This document shows positions 20,884 through 32,332 of a stretch of 64,000 nt of DNA, in pieces; the stretch's first letter is position 1; each line of letters starts with the position of its first letter. The position numbers and the translations under genes are program-made. Origin of the DNA: Echria macrotheca (Eukaryota; Ascomycota; Sordariomycetes; Sordariales; Schizotheciaceae). Under the pieces are notes generated by a model that saw only the letters and a list, made by a program, of their open reading frames with translations, made no database searches and had not been told where the DNA came from. The stretch covers positions 1-64,000 of the forward strand of contig MU839857.1 of the NCBI GenBank assembly GCA_030411725.1. Direction: 5' to 3'.

Positions 20884-22501
20884 ATGGGTGTACTCGTTTC
20901 TCTCCTCAGTGCGTCTTCACCGTCTGACGTGGAGACGTCGGCTTCTCCCTCGGATGTCGGGGACGACCCAAACGCACAATATGCAGCCCAGTTGCGCGGA
21001 AGGACACTAAAGATTACAGGCCCCATGATGTCTCTGTTTGAAGACATCTCTTGGCCCATCACCGAGGTCAACCGCAAGAAATGGACGGAGAAGCAAATCG
21101 AGAGATATACTCGTCTACGCCGTGATACCGAGGACATCCTTGACTTGTACGTTTCTTTTAAAAGATCTGGTTCGACGAGCTGATCATTCACTTCTGGAAA
21201 GGGTTCTCAAGGACAGCCAGAAGGAGCTCAGCAAAGCCAAGCTGGATGACTTTGCTCTGTTCAACTTCCTGTACCACTTACCCCCATCTCCTCAGCTCCA
21301 CAGGTATTAATTTCCCGCGTCCACAGCTGGTACCCCGAGACAGAAGACTACGAATCGCTCTGGACCCAGTGCCTTCTAACAATCTGGCTATTCGTCTGGG
21401 ACGACGCCATCGACTCCAATGACAACTCACTCTCACAAAATTCCGACATCGGCTCTGCCTTCCGAGCCGAGACAATCTCCAGAGCCAAGGGCCTATTCGG
21501 TCTCGCCGAGCTAGATCCCGACTTCGTCCCGTCCGGGGCGATGATTGTGCTCGCCGAGTTTGCGAAGAGAACAAGGGAGCGGTTTAACAGCTGTATCGTC
21601 CCCTCCCCCCATCTCTTTATAACCCGCGCGGCTATCTCGATACCTAGAGAGAGAGCTCTGACAAGTACCGCTCATACAGTCCAGCTGGAGAACATGTTCT
21701 ACGAGCTAAGCCGCTTCGTCGACGGGGTGGGCCGAGAACAAGCAAACCGTCTGAGCGGACACCTCCCCAAGTCGCTAGACGAGTATTTCGCCACAAGAGA
21801 ATTCTCGTCGGCCGTGTATCCATGCCTCTTGTCGCTCGAGTAGGTAGACACTTTTGATTCCGCTAGTATCTCCCGCAACGCTAACAATCTCCCTTATTAC
21901 CAGACTATCATCCGCCCTCCCCCCGCTACCACGACACGTGATGCACTCCCCGGAGATGAAAAACATCTTTCTCGCAGCGAATCACATCATCGCGCTGTAC
22001 GTCTCTACCTCCCCCCCTTTTCTTTTCCAATTATGAATTAAAACGTTCATAGCCACAACGACATCACCTCCCTCAAGAAAGAAATCGCAAACACCTGCGT
22101 CATCAACAGCGTCCCCGTCGTCTTCTTCTCTGGAACCACGCCCTGGGACCAAGTCCTCCCGCTTATTGACGGCGAGATTCGCGACTGCACCAGACGAATC
22201 GACGAGAACGCGGCGGTGCTGCTTGATAAACTTTCTGATGGAACAGAAAATAAGGGGGTGTATGATGCGACTGTTTGGTTTGTGGACGGGGTGAGGTTGA
22301 ATTGCTCTGGCAATTTTACTTATTCGTATGTTTCTCCACCATTTTTGTCTCTCTCTTTTTTTGACTGGAGGGGTGGGGGGGATTGTTGGGCTGGGTTGGT
22401 GACTGGCTGACACGCTTTTATTGCCTAGCCTCGTGACGCAGCGATATGCCTGTCTGATGGATAATATGAATGCTGATGGGGACTTGGAGATTGTGATCTG
22501 A
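20884..22501 (+). CDS. Class I terpene synthase (sesquiterpene-cyclase type)
   Basis: Seven exons: 20884-21146, 21202-21270, 21327-21592, ~21656-21839, 21904-21996, 22053-22325 and 22429-22501. They total about 406 residues. The acceptor of the third intron is uncertain, because several AG dinucleotides lie together near 21645-21665. The hallmarks of the pentalenene/trichodiene-like fold are complete. The aspartate-rich Mg2+ motif is DDAID (about residue 136) in WLFVWDDAIDSND. The NSE triad is NDITSLKKE (~294-302). The C-terminal RY pair, which contacts diphosphate, lies in TQRY (~389). The N-terminus LRGRTLKI...LFEDISWP matches the conserved start of fungal cyclases. The enzyme should ionise a prenyl diphosphate (probably farnesyl) and cyclise it; the product cannot be predicted. 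No P450, prenyl synthase or regulator is adjacent, and an amino-acid permease converges from the right. Confidence 0.85.
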
Positions 22502-22869
22502 TGAGATTGAACTTTCCGTTTATTTATCAGATATCTGGATTTGAGGCCACCAAGATTGTACCCGTTGGGGGTTTTGATGGGTCAAGATACGTTGCTACAC
22601 TTGGTTATATACCTATCCAAAGTTCCAAAGTTCGATAGGCATATAGGGCAGAGAGTGGTTACGTTGTAATGGGTTAGATACCTTATTATACTTGCAAGTT
22701 CTCTGTACTGCTTGGGAGTCTTATGTTACTTTGGATCCAAAAAATCTGGTCTCTGACGCCAGCACTGCGTCGATTGGGAGGCGTATCCAATTTAGGGTAT
22801 CAAAGAGTAGGTTTTCCCACGCGAAATGCTAATACAAGAAGAGAAAGGATCGTGTGCAGTCCTTTCATC
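22502..22869. other. Convergent spacer
   Basis: Lies between the 3' ends of the terpene synthase and the permease. No gene seen. Confidence 0.5.
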
Positions 22870-25211
22870 TCATTTTAGCCAGACCCAAATCCATTCAAGC
22901 AGCGCCATGGCCTTCTTGGCGTAGACCCCGTCCTGGCGAGGCCATAAGAGCTCTCCTCGTCGCTGATTGGGGTTCTGAACGACGATGGGTCCGATGGCCT
23001 GCAGACCGCTGAACCGCTCCGCCCGGAGCTCCCAATTCCTCGGGTTGAATCCGCGCGTGGAGAAGAAATATGCGGCGGTCAGCACAAGGAAGATGACGAT
23101 CTGTTATGGATGTCAGTTCGGATGTCACAATAGCGGGCGGGACAACTCACAGCGATGTACGAAGCGACGAAATCGTCGGCGTTGAACGGCGGAACCAGGG
23201 TCCTCCATCCGCTGAACAGGATCAGGAGAAGGCAGAAGACCAGCCCGTAGAGCGCACGAATCCATTGCAGATGCGATTGGTAGGGGTAGCTCCGGTTATT
23301 CCTTCGTCTGTACATCTGCCGCAGAGACTGTTGGGTAGGAGGAATGCTGAGCTCCATATCGCGCTCCCCTGCCACGACTTGTTCGAGCCTTGGGTGCTCT
23401 GGTTAGTATCCAGCTCGAGTGAATCAGAGGCCCGGTACTTACTCCCTGTAGAACAATAGGAATGTGAAGCAGTTCATTGCATAAATGATCAGCGTGCATG
23501 TTTGGGCGACCGTGATCATCCGGCCTAGGGTTTCCGAGGACGTTGATCTCACGTTCCCAACAGGCTTTCTCGCGAGGAAAGCCAGAAAAGCGACAAGCCA
23601 GGATGCAAAGACGGAAATCATAGGAACTCCCCACTTGGTTATCTCAAGCCTGCTTCGAATGGCCTCCACCCAACCCCATTTCGGCCCTGACGGTGTTAGT
23701 CATTCTCTGGTCTCGGGGCCGGGACGGTGAGTCACTTACATGCGCCGTTAAGACTGGCAATTGCGTGGAGGAGACGGGAAGCGGAATAAAGGGAGTTGAT
23801 GGCCGTTGTTGTTGCCGAGAAAATGAAGAAGCCATTGAGGAAATGAGGCAAGAAGGGCACATGCTCCAGGAGGGCGGACAAGACGAACGGACTGTTCTGG
23901 CCGCCGCTGATGCCGTAAGTGGTGGCGTCCTGCAAGCCTTGTTCGTTATAAGGGACGTTTAGCCCCACGGTAAAAACGGCCAGGGAGTATAGGAGAAGGA
24001 CGCGGAGAGCAATCTTCCGACTCGAGATCTTGACGGTCTCGTTCTTGTTGAGGTCTCTGTTCTCGGGTGCCGTCAAGAGAATGATGTCCCATCCCATCAG
24101 CGAGAAGAAAGCTGTTCCCATGGCAGTCCAGAGAGATGTGAAGGTGGCCAGACTTCCTTCATATACCACGCCGTTAGGATTATCGTCTGTTACGGCCTTG
24201 ACAGTGAAGTTCTGGCTCTTGTAGCCCCAGGGTGTTTCCCAGGTCCAGAAGGCATCGGCGTGGAATTTGCGGCGAGCATTGAGGATGACGTTTATCATGA
24301 TCAGCGCAACGAGGAAAGAGATTTTGACGCTGCCAAAGATGTACTCCAGTTCGCCGTACCTCCTGACAGGGAGGAGGTTGATGAGGAGTATGACAATGAG
24401 GAAGACGACCACCCAGGCGGCGGGATCCACATCCTCAGTAGATGTCCACTCGACGCTGGGCTGGGGATACTCGATTCTCTGTAAATATGCCGGGTCGACA
24501 TGAAACCTGAAGATCTCGGTGACTGCGAGAAGTTCAGCAGCCGCAACGATGACGCAGTTGATCCTAGCCTGTGTCAGTTGGGCGAGCTGCCATCTGGATC
24601 AGAATAATCCATACCACATCATCCATGCACAGGCATACCCAGCAGATTCGTCCACAAACCTGCGAACGAACTCGAACATAGGTCCCTTGACCGGGAAGAG
24701 AGCCGTCATTTCTCCCATTGACGCCATGGTCGACCTGGAGCCGTCAGCCACGATGCACGACATTCCCGCGCCTTTGCGGCACAGAGCACACGTAGTTACC
24801 ACATCAGCGTACCGACGACCAGGTACGCTATCAAGGCTAAAAGAGGACCGGCCATGTACAGGACTTTTCCCGAAGACAAAAACAACCCCCTTCACAACTT
24901 GGTCAGCTGCCAGAGGCTTTTGATGTGCATCACCAGACACTTACACGCCGAGAACCGTGGAGAAGCCAATCATGTTGACATGGCGCTCTTTCAGATCGGC
25001 CCTGATCTTTGTTAGTGATGACCCCAAATAGTTGGTGTTGTTTTACATACCGAAGCTTAGTGTCGGGCCCAGGCGACTCGATCGAGCCTGAGTTGCTGGC
25101 TGGCTTCAGCACCCCGCCCTGTGATCCGTTGGGCGGCACAGCCGCTTGCGTGCCGGTGACTACATTGTGACCATACTCCTCCAATTCCAGCATGGGATCG
25201 TGGTTTGTCAT
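22870..25211 (-). CDS. Amino-acid permease (APC superfamily, fungal AAT type)
   Basis: Eight exons give 654 residues: 25211-25051, 25001-24945, 24889-24800, 24734-24615, 24563-23740, 23686-23443, 23388-23151 and 23100-22870. The hydrophilic N-terminus (~60 residues) precedes TM1, which starts HVNMIGFSTVLGVGLFLSSG, the substrate-binding unwound helix of APC transporters. The motif GEMTALFPVKGP in TM3 and SLMGWDIILLTAPENRDL in TM6 are conserved in yeast amino-acid permeases. About twelve hydrophobic segments can be counted. It is a plasma-membrane, proton-coupled importer; substrate unknown. The cytosolic N-terminus has Lys residues that could be ubiquitinated. It converges on the terpene synthase gene, and nothing suggests a functional link. 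Confidence 0.9.
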
Positions 25212-26169
25212 TATGTGGTGACAACTCAACTCCTTCCCTCGGTGGTCTTAGGAGGGAAAGAGGACTAAAAAGAAAGTGGGAGGGGTGAATGCAAAGAGGA
25301 AAAAGAAAGAGGGACCGAGGAGCGGGGACACCACAGGAGAAAACATTTGTTTTTTTGCAGTGGAAAGCATGGTCTCATGTCGGTCAGGCTGTGTGGTCTG
25401 GGGCGGCTCTGTGTGTAACGCCCACAATGTGCTTGGATGAAATGGTGCAGTTTGCCTTGCGACATTATTAATCCGTATTCCCTAGTTTCAACTGAAATGG
25501 GGCGGACTCCGCCACCGCTGCTAATTGACCATCTGACAGTTTCGCGGCAGGGGGCGCAAGGCTCTGGACGCTTGTTTGCCGGGTCGGGTTCAGCGCTATT
25601 GATTTGGGCTTGGTCGCAGCCTCACTCTGCGGTCGGCCAATTTGGCGGCTTCACACCGCGCTGCAGCGGAATCGGGACTGAGTCATTTCTCGTGCTTTGC
25701 TGCCTGTATCTGGAAGATTGAGCTGCGTGCCAAGCGAGCCGCCGGGTGAGACATGGCGGCAGAGAGCTGGCGGGTGGCTGGATGGCAGCGCTGTGGATGG
25801 TGGCCTTGCGGTTGTGGTGGTGTTGAGCTGAAGTTGGAGGGCCAGACGCCTGAAAGGCTCTGCAGCGAGATCCGACTTCTTGCATGTGCATATGCTGGCC
25901 GCAAACCGTTCGCCAAAAAAACGTGGCACCACACCACACACGGGGGAAAGGGCCCTGGGCAACATCGGGAGGGAGCCTGCACCGTGCCTGCCGCCTGCAA
26001 GAAATCCAGGCCCTTCCATGGACCTTTACTCCTTCCCAGTTCCCCGCATGTCGGTGGTCTTCTCACCTGCCTCATCGTGGTCCGATCCACCCCCGAATTC
26101 CCGCTTTCTGTCACCGATGCTATTTGATCCAGAATCTCTGCTCGGAAGCACGGAACAAAACGTAATACG
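25212..26169. other. Divergent promoter region
   Basis: Upstream of both the permease (-) and the 1007-residue gene (+). Overlapping frames on both strands exist at 25620-26370 but look like GC-rich chance frames. An upstream exon of the right-hand gene cannot be excluded. Confidence 0.4.
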
Positions 26170-29100
26170 ATGCCAAGAGGCCAGCACGCCGCTATATGGC
26201 CCCGGCTGGACAACCACCACGACGGCGACAACCTGGTTGACCAGCTGCTCGGGTCACATACGCGTCTCTTCCGAGAAGCACGGTCGGGCCCGGAAAGGCG
26301 CAACCTCACGCGACGCTTGTTCACCAAACTCAAACTCTTCTTCGACCACCAGCTCGGCTTTTTTGTCAACGCCTACCCGTCCCGAGAAGTCCATGAACTT
26401 GTTATTAGCCAGGCATTATGCTTGCGCACCATCCAGTACATCCTAAGTGTCTGCATCGCAACCGAACTTCATGAACCCCGAGAGCCTGAGGATGTTCGGC
26501 CAAGGAGGAATCCGGACCGGGACTCTTTCAGGAGTCTGGCTTTTACAACATTCCTTTCCGTTTTTCGACAACTCGTCTTGTATCCCGACCCACCACCGCC
26601 CAACGACCGGGCACTTTTACAGGAGAAGCTTATGAACTTGCGTTCGGTGTGGAACGGCAGGGCGGCTGTGCTGGCTGTCGAACCCGTCGTCATGTTCGAA
26701 TGGGTGCCGGGGATTCTGGACAGACTAGCGACCCCTGAGCAGCTGGCCATCAGGACCTTTGGCCACGATGACTCGTATGGCGATCGGGTAGGCCAAGTAA
26801 GTACCTATTGACAAGGGTGTCCACATGAGTATCGGCCGGCACACTGGATAGGTAACTGACTTGCGGGAAACTAGTCGCCCTTTTGCATTAACCCATCGAA
26901 TGTGGAAAAAAGCACAGCGGCACTAGAGGCGTGCAAGGATATCATTTTGGACGTTTTCGGTCGAGCCTCAGACCCTGGTCCGATAGACGAAGGAGCATTT
27001 TGGGAATTATACGACATCAGTTGGGTCCTGCTCCAAGTCTCTTGCCGAACTCCCGAGAGAGACCCTGGGTTCCATTATATAAGGACCACGATAACCGAGA
27101 TCTGGGATGATATTATGCACGAGGATCAGCCGAGGACCGCGCTTCACGAATTCTTCTCCGACTCAGTTTTCCATATGTCCGGCTCCCCATTCTCGGTAAG
27201 TAGCCGCCTCCTAAACTGATGTCCGAGTTTATTCTGACTCTTTCAGCTGCCTGCCAGTACTGTTCTGAACCACACAGCACAGGATAATGTTCGTTCCGCG
27301 GTGGTAGAGCTCCAAAGCCAACTCGAAGAACGTGGGCAGACACCTCGCTCAAGTCCTACGCTTGCGAACATCCAACAAACCGATAATGATGGTGCCACGA
27401 GATGGAATCACCCTCACCCGATACAGGCTGATGGACCCAATATGAATCTAGCCCGCACACAGCAACAACTACAACCCAACCTTACATCATTGACCACGTG
27501 TATACGGGACTTACCGATGGCGTATTCACATTCGGACGGCCCAAGCTTATCCAGCTACCAGGATGCCATCGGGATATCGTTTGCATCCATTGGTCACCTA
27601 CGGAAGTCTTCGGAATATGCATCGACTATCAGCGAATCCAGTCGACCGCCATGGGATCTCATCTGTGAGAAAGAAGACGAATACCGGACTAGCTCGGGTC
27701 ATGCATCTCCCATGGGTGGCAGACATTCACGCGAAGTCTCGCTGACCGAACGACTCTACCCTGCCCCGGCTGCTGGCGGACGAGCGTCATCTCCTCAGCT
27801 TATATTACCATACCCCGACCAAGCTGAATCTCATCCTGGGGATGATCCTGGGGCTGGTAATGGCCAGCCTTTCCATGAAGATCCAGGTGCCGATGAGAAT
27901 TCGCTTGGTAACATAAAAAAGACCATCGAGCTGCGCCTGCAGGCCGTGCCCGGCAGCCCGTCCGTGGGTCCTGGCCACCGCGTCAAGGAAAGTTCAAGGA
28001 GCTCAACCAATGATTCGAAGGTATCCAAGCATTCAAAGAACTCGCAGACTTCCAAGCACGGATCAAAAATGACTAAGTTCATACAACGCGTTTCGACCGT
28101 CATAACTCGAACGGTGGACGCCGCTGGGAATAAACCAAGAGCCCCTAATAACGACTCCCCGAGAAAGAGCCTTCCACCCGAGTTAGATTTTAAAATCTCT
28201 GCGACGGGGAAGCTGTTGTCGCTGTGGGACAAGAAAAACTTTAGGTACATCGTCAGTCTGGGCAATGTCAACCAGGACCGGGACGTCTACGGCTCGTTCC
28301 GTTCTGCCCGCATGTTCAAACTTCCGGAGCACACAAATCCAGCAATGCTTACCGGGTCATGGGTCAAAGCGGGGGACGATATCATCGCTACAGTTGTTCA
28401 TGTGCCAACCGTGGGAGACCCTCTCAATGGCTCCTACAAGGTGCTCTGCTTCAGGTCTAGTATTCAAGGTGACGGGCTCGAGGGTCAGATCCCTTGGCAA
28501 CCAAATCTTGTTCCCAAGGCGTTGGCCGTTTCCAGAAACGATTTAATGGTCGCCGTAGCCTGCGAATCAAAGGTATATATCTATCAGATCATAGACCATG
28601 GCCTGGTCCCGTACGGAGATGCCTTGGAAGTCTACGACACGAATGCACTACAGCCATACGGGAGGATACAGCAGTATATCAACTTTTCGGTCAACTCGGA
28701 CGTCCTCGTCGTTGTCAGCCACATGCCTCAAACAGAATCGCAAGCCGATTCCGTCCACATTCGACTATGGCGATGTCCTAACCCGAATAACCGAGATCCT
28801 TTCCAGATGCTGCATTCATTGGACCCCGTGTCCCTGAGCTCCGTAAGTGCCAATCCACCTCACGAAAATAACATACGCAAGCTCACAAACACGCCAGGGG
28901 CAATCCGATGACAAGGGTGTCACCGAAGTCTTTTGCTCGGCGACGGACGCGGGCGGCTGGAGTGTCTTCCTGGCGGCCGATGATTCGAAAAGGTACTACG
29001 CGTCGTTCTCGAGCAGCGGGAGACGGGAATGGGTCCAGCCCAATCATACACGGATGGACGCCGCGGCTCAGGGACCCGGTTCTCACGTCGTCTACAAGAC

Positions 29101-29377
29101 GGCCAACGACGAGCTTTTCCTCGTCACCGACTTTGAGAAACCGAATCCTCTGCCGATTGCTAGTCTGCCGACGTCCAAGAAGGCGACATTGGGCATGTTG
29201 GACGGTTCTGTGCTCGTGGTTTGGAGGGAGACGAAGAATGCGGCCGATGCTCTGATGCTGCACCGTATAGATCCGAAGAAGGGGAGAGGCGGTGGTGGGG
29301 GCGAGACGGTGGCTTTGGAAGCAGTATTCCATAAAGTCCTGGCGGGGTACGGCAACAAGGACGTGCCGGCGGTGTAA
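26170..29377 (+). CDS. Large protein with C-terminal beta-propeller-like half, unrecognised
   Basis: Four exons (26170-26796, 26875-27195, 27247-28842, 28898-29377) give 1007 residues in frame. All three introns have canonical GTAAGT donors. Residues ~1-315 are helical, with Leu/Ile-rich segments (TKLKLFFDHQLGFFVNAY). The middle (~320-640) is disordered and Ser/Thr/Pro-rich, ending in a Ser/Lys cluster (SKVSKHSKNSQTSKHGSK) that may be phosphorylated. The C-terminal ~370 residues are rich in beta-strand patterns (FRYIVSLGNVNQ, DLMVAVACESKVYIYQI and GSVLVVWRETKNAADALMLH), suggesting a WD40-like propeller without clear GH/WD signatures. No transmembrane segment. I cannot name a family. The predicted start could move if a 5' exon exists. 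Confidence 0.75.
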
Positions 29378-30111
29378 AGATGGTGTTTTGGATACAGGCG
29401 TTCCGGGGGCGGGGGGAGGATATACCAGGAGCGGGAGTTGGGAATCCTTGACTTAGGTTAGCAATTTGGACATCAGAACGTTACAACCCGCCATAACCGG
29501 GTAGTCGTGTTGAGATCTTTTGTGAGGATCCGAACCCGGGACTGTTCAGCGAATATTGACATGTACCGCGCAAGCTCATTTGAATCCCGAGCACCCATAG
29601 ACACCCATAGACGATATCGGAGAGTTATACTAGCTAAGTCAGCACCCAGGCTGTCGGGCAGATTGATGGAAGACGTATAGGCACATTTGTAGACTCGATC
29701 CTGTTCTAGAGCGATTCTAGAGCGACAAAAAACATACGAGAAAGAGAAGAGGAACAAACGTCCAATATTGCCAGCGTTCCTGATATCAAAGACAACGCTG
29801 TTGCTTTTTTCCCCCATGTCGTGCAGTACTCGCTGTCCTGGTCTTCCGGCGTAACATTGTGCCGCTTATACGCTGCGTCTTATACGCAGTCTCTCAACCC
29901 CTCACCCTGCTTCGACGCGTCAACCAAGCAGTGCGACGAAGCCAGCAGCAACCTCCCATCTCCCATCAGATAACGGTAGCCATATCTCCTGGTGCTCCTT
30001 CCTCATTTTAAAAACATAGTACCGACTTCTACAAAGTTTCCTCCCCGCACCGCAAACCTCTTCCGTCTCCAGGTTAGACAAAACACCCCAGAAAACAACA
30101 CCATCGCCACT
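29378..30111. other. Intergenic region
   Basis: No supported gene. A GGTTCGGATCC sequence on the minus strand near 29524-29535 resembles a tRNA B box, but no cloverleaf forms around it. Confidence 0.45.
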
Positions 30112-30750
30112 ATGACCGACAGTGATACAACCCCCCAACGCCGCCGCCCCTACACCGGCTCCTGCCACTGCGGCTTCGTGAAATACATCATCTATCTAAC
30201 CGTCCCCCCGTCCCCTCCCCCGCCCTCCAGCCGGCGCGACCCCAACAACAACGGCCGTCTGCGCCAGCACGTCTACCGGTGCAACTGCACGACCTGCCAC
30301 AAGCTGGGCCTGCTGCACATCCGCCTGCCCTCGCCGCCCGACGATTTCTTGTTGTTGTCGCCTCTCGATCCGCTGCGTGAGCTCGGCGATTACCAGTGTT
30401 TCCAGAAAAAGCTGCATTTTCTCTTCTGTCGGACCTGCGGGGCGAGGTGTTTTACTTTTGCCGGGGAGGGGGAGGTTGTTGAGAGGGAGGTGCCGTTGTC
30501 GACAGATGATGCTAGGGATGGGGAGAAGAAGACGGTTTGGTGTCCGAAACAGGGGTGGGTCGAGGATGGGACAAGGTATCTGAGCGTGAATGGGTATACC
30601 GTCGACGCGGGCCAGGAGGGGCTGGATTGGAGGGTGTGGACGGAGAATAAGTGGGTTATGTATATGGACTGGCTGTCTGGGGAGGATGCGCATCCGGTTG
30701 GTGAGGACAGGAGGCGGTATGATCGGCCTTTTCCGGGTGGGGCGTACTAG
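30112..30750 (+). CDS. GFA/CENP-V-family zinc protein
   Basis: A single exon of 212 residues from the ATG at 30112; the open frame upstream is leader sequence. The metal ligands of the glutathione-dependent formaldehyde-activating (GFA) fold are complete: GSCHCGFVKY (CxC, near residue 18), RCNCTTCHK (CxCxxC, ~60) and LFCRTCGARCF (CxxC plus an extra Cys, ~105). The fold binds two zinc ions. Characterised bacterial members bind S-hydroxymethylglutathione, but most fungal members have no known substrate, so formaldehyde metabolism is only a possibility. A proline-rich insertion (PPSPPPPSS) follows the first motif. No signal or membrane segment, so probably cytosolic. Confidence 0.88.
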   Translation: MTDSDTTPQRRRPYTGSCHCGFVKYIIYLTVPPSPPPPSSRRDPNNNGRLRQHVYRCNCTTCHKLGLLHIRLPSPPDDFLLLSPLDPLRELGDYQCFQKKLHFLFCRTCGARCFTFAGEGEVVEREVPLSTDDARDGEKKTVWCPKQGWVEDGTRYLSVNGYTVDAGQEGLDWRVWTENKWVMYMDWLSGEDAHPVGEDRRRYDRPFPGGAY

Positions 30751-30881
30751 ATCGAGGTTTGGCTGTTTTGAGGATGGATTTACTTGAAAGTAATAAATTA
30801 TGGCCCTCTGTTGTTCTTCTTTTTATGTCTTTTCTGTCGTTATCAGGTGGCGAGCTGGTATTCTGCCATTTTCCAATCTCG

Positions 30882-31576
30882 CTAGATGGGGACACACAAC
30901 ATGAGGACCAACTCCAGGGCTAGCCTGGCATAACTGAAGCCATATATATACCTTTGGCCTGTCAGCTGTGCTGGGAGTGAAAGAGTTGGATTACTTACCG
31001 GAGAGCAAGGAAACCCATGATCGAATCCCAAAGACCTGTCTCGCCGACCTCCGTGTTGCTCGCCTCCGTGTAGTTCACTTCCATGTCGGCCACCTTCTCG
31101 CACGCAGCAACTCTGCTCTCCAGACGGCGCCGGGCCGGGACCGATGGAAGCCACTCTAGAACTAAAAAGAGTGTCATAAAGGCCGGGTAGATGACTATCA
31201 GGATAAGACATGTCCGGTTCCGCCACCTCCCTGCAGGTTGCGAAATATACACCAGCCAGCCGACCTTCATACCAAATCCGGCAGCAAAAGTCATTCTGGC
31301 GGCAGCCCTGATGGCTCGATTCTTTGTGTCGTCGAAGACGCGCAGACAGCGTGGGATGTGTAGCATGTCTTCAGTCCTGCGTCCCCATTGGATGATGAGA
31401 TCCCGTCGCTTGACGATCTGGCGGTCGATGAAGACGATGATGCAGGCTAGCAGGCAGCGCAATACGACTTGGTAAAGTAGTCTACACAGGAGCTTGACGC
31501 AGCTGTAGGACATTGTTGCTGAGTTGAGGATCCGTTGGTCGTTGTGTAATTCTGCCGGCAGTGTTGAAGCGGACAT
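30882..31576 (-). CDS. Small multi-pass membrane protein, unrecognised
   Basis: Two exons (31576-30999 and 30951-30882) give 215 residues. The 47-nt intron (30952-30998) has a GTAAGT donor and CTGAC branch. Hydrophobic segments lie at about residues 27-50 (LLCRLLYQVVLRCLLACIIVF), 92-112, 123-145 (CLILIVIYPAFMTLFLVLEWL) and the extreme C-terminus (ALELVLMLCVPI). A charged, Arg-rich stretch follows the first segment. An alternative start at 31513 would remove 21 residues. No family recognised. It converges on the GFA-like gene, with 131 bp between stops. Confidence 0.65.
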
Positions 31577-32332
31577 GTGACGTTTACCTGTGATGGCTTG
31601 CGTTTGAGAGTGATCAAAAGAGCAGAAAAGGTAGAAAAAGTTAAAATTGACACGACGACACTTTTAATAATGGAATCTTGAGAGCTAAGGATAACGATAA
31701 CACTACCTGCTAGTACACGCTTAGGTGGGCGTGATGGGGCTCAAAAAGGCGCTTAGACCATTCTTATGCAGCTGCTTGCTAGTAGAATACAGAATACGTC
31801 TTATTAGGTACTCTAAATTGCAGAGCAAAAGCTCGGGCGATGCTTACCTACTTAACCATCGCAACTAATGTACAAGTACTTGCAGAATAAAGGGGCCGAG
31901 TTCTGCATCCTGACACATCACTCGACTGCCGAGTGATGTATAATACCGTTTTTGCCTTTACCTCAACTCTAAATCGAAGAAAATATTGCTGGTCTGGGGA
32001 GGGATTCAAGCAGCACAAGATGATTCTTGGCCGTTGAGCGACAAACCGCTCGGGAACTCCCCTCAAGGCCACCACCGACGTGAAAATTGCAGTGAACGCC
32101 ACCACTGTGCAGTGCGCAGTGTGCATTGCGAATTATGCGAGATCGTCCTGCAAACTAGTCACACAGGATCCGGATTGGCTGGTTGTCGTCTGTTAGGAAG
32201 GCTCAAGCAAAGCCACCGGCTCCAACATTTCCCGATGAAGACCCTCCACCGTGTCGAAAATTGCAGTGTTCCGCCAGCTAAACGACAAGATCATGCAATG
32301 CTCCATTCTATGTCATCTCCAGACAAGATATC
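31577..32332. other. Intergenic region, AT-richer
   Basis: No gene supported. GAAAATTGCAGTG occurs twice in direct orientation (near 32080 and 32258). The stretch 31640-31990 is richer in A/T than its surroundings. Confidence 0.45.

Noticed and set aside
25683..26369. 228-codon minus-strand frame between the permease and the 1007-residue gene
   Set aside because: It overlaps the coding start of the plus-strand gene, is Arg/Ser/Pro-rich, and competes with other equally long frames, typical of GC-rich chance ORFs.
29520..29540. GGTTCGGATCC on the minus strand, similar to a tRNA B box
   Set aside because: No A box at suitable distance and no pairing acceptor stem.
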